DNA of 64,000 nt from Thermohahella caldifontis (lineage in GTDB: Bacteria > Pseudomonadota > Gammaproteobacteria > Pseudomonadales > Oleiphilaceae). The position numbers were made by a program, and so were the translations under genes. Position 1 is the first letter of the stretch, and each line of letters starts with the position of its first letter. The stretch covers positions 1,426,001-1,490,000 of the forward strand of contig NZ_CP154858.1 in assembly GCF_041153465.1 (NCBI RefSeq), read 5' to 3'. Below the pieces are notes generated by a model. It was not told the origin of the DNA and did not search any database. It worked only from the letters and a program-made list of their open reading frames with translations. This document shows positions 62,750-64,000 of this stretch, piece by piece.

Positions 62750-64000
62750 TTATTCCTTATCCTGCCAGACTTCCAGCCGGTTGCGGCCGTTGCGCTTGGC
62801 CTGGTACAGCGCCTTGTCGGCCTGCTGTCGCAGCGTCTCCGGTGACATGCCGGGCTTCCAGCTCGCCAGGCCGGCACTGAAGGTCACATTGACCCCCGTC
62901 TTGCCGAGCCGGTGCTCAATGCCGGCAAAACTCTCCCGCAGTGCATCAATCAGGTGCACGGCCTCGTCCGTCTCCGTATCCGGCAGGATGACCGAAAACT
63001 CTTCACCCCCGTAGCGTCCGACCGAATCGGAACGCCGCAGGCGATTTTTCAGCAGGTGGGCGAAGTCCACCAGCACCTTGTCACCCATGACATGGCCATA
63101 GGTATCATTGATCTGCTTGAAGTGATCCAGATCCAGCATGACAAAGACCAGAGGCGACTCATTGCGTTCCGCCCGCGCCACTTCACGCTCCAGCACTTCC
63201 TCGATGGCCACGTGGTTGAGGAGATTGGTCAGGCCGTCACGATTGATCATGCGCCGCAGTTCCCGGCCCCTACGGGCACGGGTTTCAATACTCGCAATCA
63301 GGAAGGGCACCGGCACGGGCTTGATGAGAAAATCATCCCCCCAGCCCGAATGGGGCCGATATGACGGATAATGTCCTTTTCTACCGAGGCAAAGATAATG
63401 GGCACCCCAAAAAAGGCAGGGTCCTGACGAATGGCGCTGGCCAGCTCGATGCCGTTGTATTCCGGCATGTAGAGATCCATGAGAATGACGTCCGGCCGGA
63501 ACTCTTCCAGAGCCGACTCCACTTCTTCCGGATCTCCCACCACCCGCGTGAGCATCCCTGCTGAACTGAGCACTTGCGCATAATACAAACCCAGTTCCAC
63601 ATCATCGTCGATCAGCAGCACACGGAACGGCATTTCCCGCACGTTGGCAAAACAGCTTTCGATTTTCGCTATCAGGTCGGTACTGTCTACCGGCCAGGGC
63701 AGCACACTGTGCACCCCCCGCCGGTAATACCCGACGCGCTGAAGAAGATGGGGCGCACCGGCAAGCACCATGATGTAGGGCATGGCTTCCATCTGGTTGC
63801 GGAGCGACTCAATCAGCGAGTCGGAATACGCGGCCTCCTGAATGAGCAAGAGATCCGGCTGTACCTTCACCAGTTGCGCCACACAGTCGCATTCCGGAGC
63901 GCTGCACAAGCTGATCTCGAATCCGTACTGCCGCATCAAACGCCGCAGATCGCTGGCCTGTTCATCCGGCTCCGCGAGCATGACGATATGCAGGCGGTCA
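62750..64000 (-). CDS. REC-REC-GGDEF diguanylate cyclase, start outside window, frameshifted as sequenced
   Basis: The 5' end lies beyond the window: the first visible residues are DRLHIVMLAEPDEQ, inside a receiver. A second receiver (LLIDDDVELGL...LMDLYMPEYNG) follows. Reading the 6-C run 63337-63342 as 7 restores AGGDDFLIKPVPVPFLIASIE and leads into the GGDEF domain (MINRDGLTNLLNH..., DSVGRYGGEEF). The active site GGEEF is intact and RRSD lies 5 residues before it, the c-di-GMP inhibitory site. It should make c-di-GMP from GTP. It ends 16 bp before the HPt-REC-REC-GGDEF-EAL gene. Confidence 0.88.

Noticed and set aside
836..63342. Phase-variable contingency loci at C/G runs
   Set aside because: The runs are short (5-7) and hit indispensable genes such as purA and parE, where ON/OFF switching would be lethal; a sequencing artefact fits better. 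The hydrolase run is left open.
1..64000. tRNA, rRNA, CRISPR arrays, riboswitches
   Set aside because: I scanned the gaps and saw no cloverleaf, direct-repeat array or known leader; gaps are mostly under 150 bp.

Overview
The window is a chromosomal segment of a GC-rich gammaproteobacterium. Gene content and order match, from memory, the Pseudomonas-type core block purA-hisZ-hflCK-hflX-hfq-miaA-mutL-amiB-tsaE-nnrE-queG-orn-rsgA-motBA-(HDOD protein)-rhdA-psd-...-fimX-serB-parC-...-parE. FimX, motAB, a RetS-like hybrid kinase and two large cyclic-di-GMP proteins point to a motile, piliated cell that switches lifestyle through c-di-GMP. I cannot name the genus from this sequence.

Layout. 1-6.1 kb: 3' part of bioB (minus strand) with a BirA-type operator, comF, an FAD oxidoreductase, a DMT exporter, a saccharopine-dehydrogenase-like reductase, a small membrane-anchored protein and a methyltransferase. 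6.1-15.4 kb: minus-strand housekeeping run purA, hisZ, hflC, hflK, hflX, hfq, miaA, mutL. 15.5-22.4 kb: accessory insert between mutL and amiB, holding an L,D-transpeptidase-like protein overlapping a small lipoprotein gene (minus) and a three-gene MksFEB/JetABC-type SMC operon without an mksG/jetD gene (plus). 22.4-30.4 kb: amiB, tsaE, nnrE/D, queG, orn, rsgA, motB, motA. 30.5-35.5 kb: HDOD-GAF protein, Cys-rich alpha/beta hydrolase, tandem rhodanese, psd. 35.4-38.0 kb: epmA, efp and epmB, the EF-P lysylation module. 38.1-45.7 kb: PilZ-like protein, fimX, serB, parC. 45.8-53.3 kb: small membrane proteins, 7TMR-DISM hybrid kinase, pldA, parE. 53.4-54.8 kb: a complete 1,420-bp IS4-family element with exact 9-bp target duplications. 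54.8-64 kb: S8 peptidase lipoprotein, amidase, MBL hydrolase, DoxX protein, HPt-REC-REC-GGDEF-EAL protein, and a REC-REC-GGDEF diguanylate cyclase cut by the window end.

Sequence quality is a central point. Eight genes (comF, methyltransferase, purA, HDOD-GAF, hydrolase, PilZ-like, parE, terminal GGDEF) are each split by a single net frameshift. Seven of the eight shifts sit at a run of 5-7 C or G, and the eighth (purA) is beside one. Because purA and parE would normally be indispensable, undercalled homopolymers in the assembly explain this better than eight pseudogenes. Coordinates below give the restored full span of each.

The best candidates for new biology are the MksFEB locus in an unusual place without its nuclease subunit, the coupled L,D-transpeptidase/lipoprotein pair beside it (effector-immunity-like), the Cys-rich secreted hydrolase with a palindrome in its promoter, and the dense c-di-GMP signalling set.
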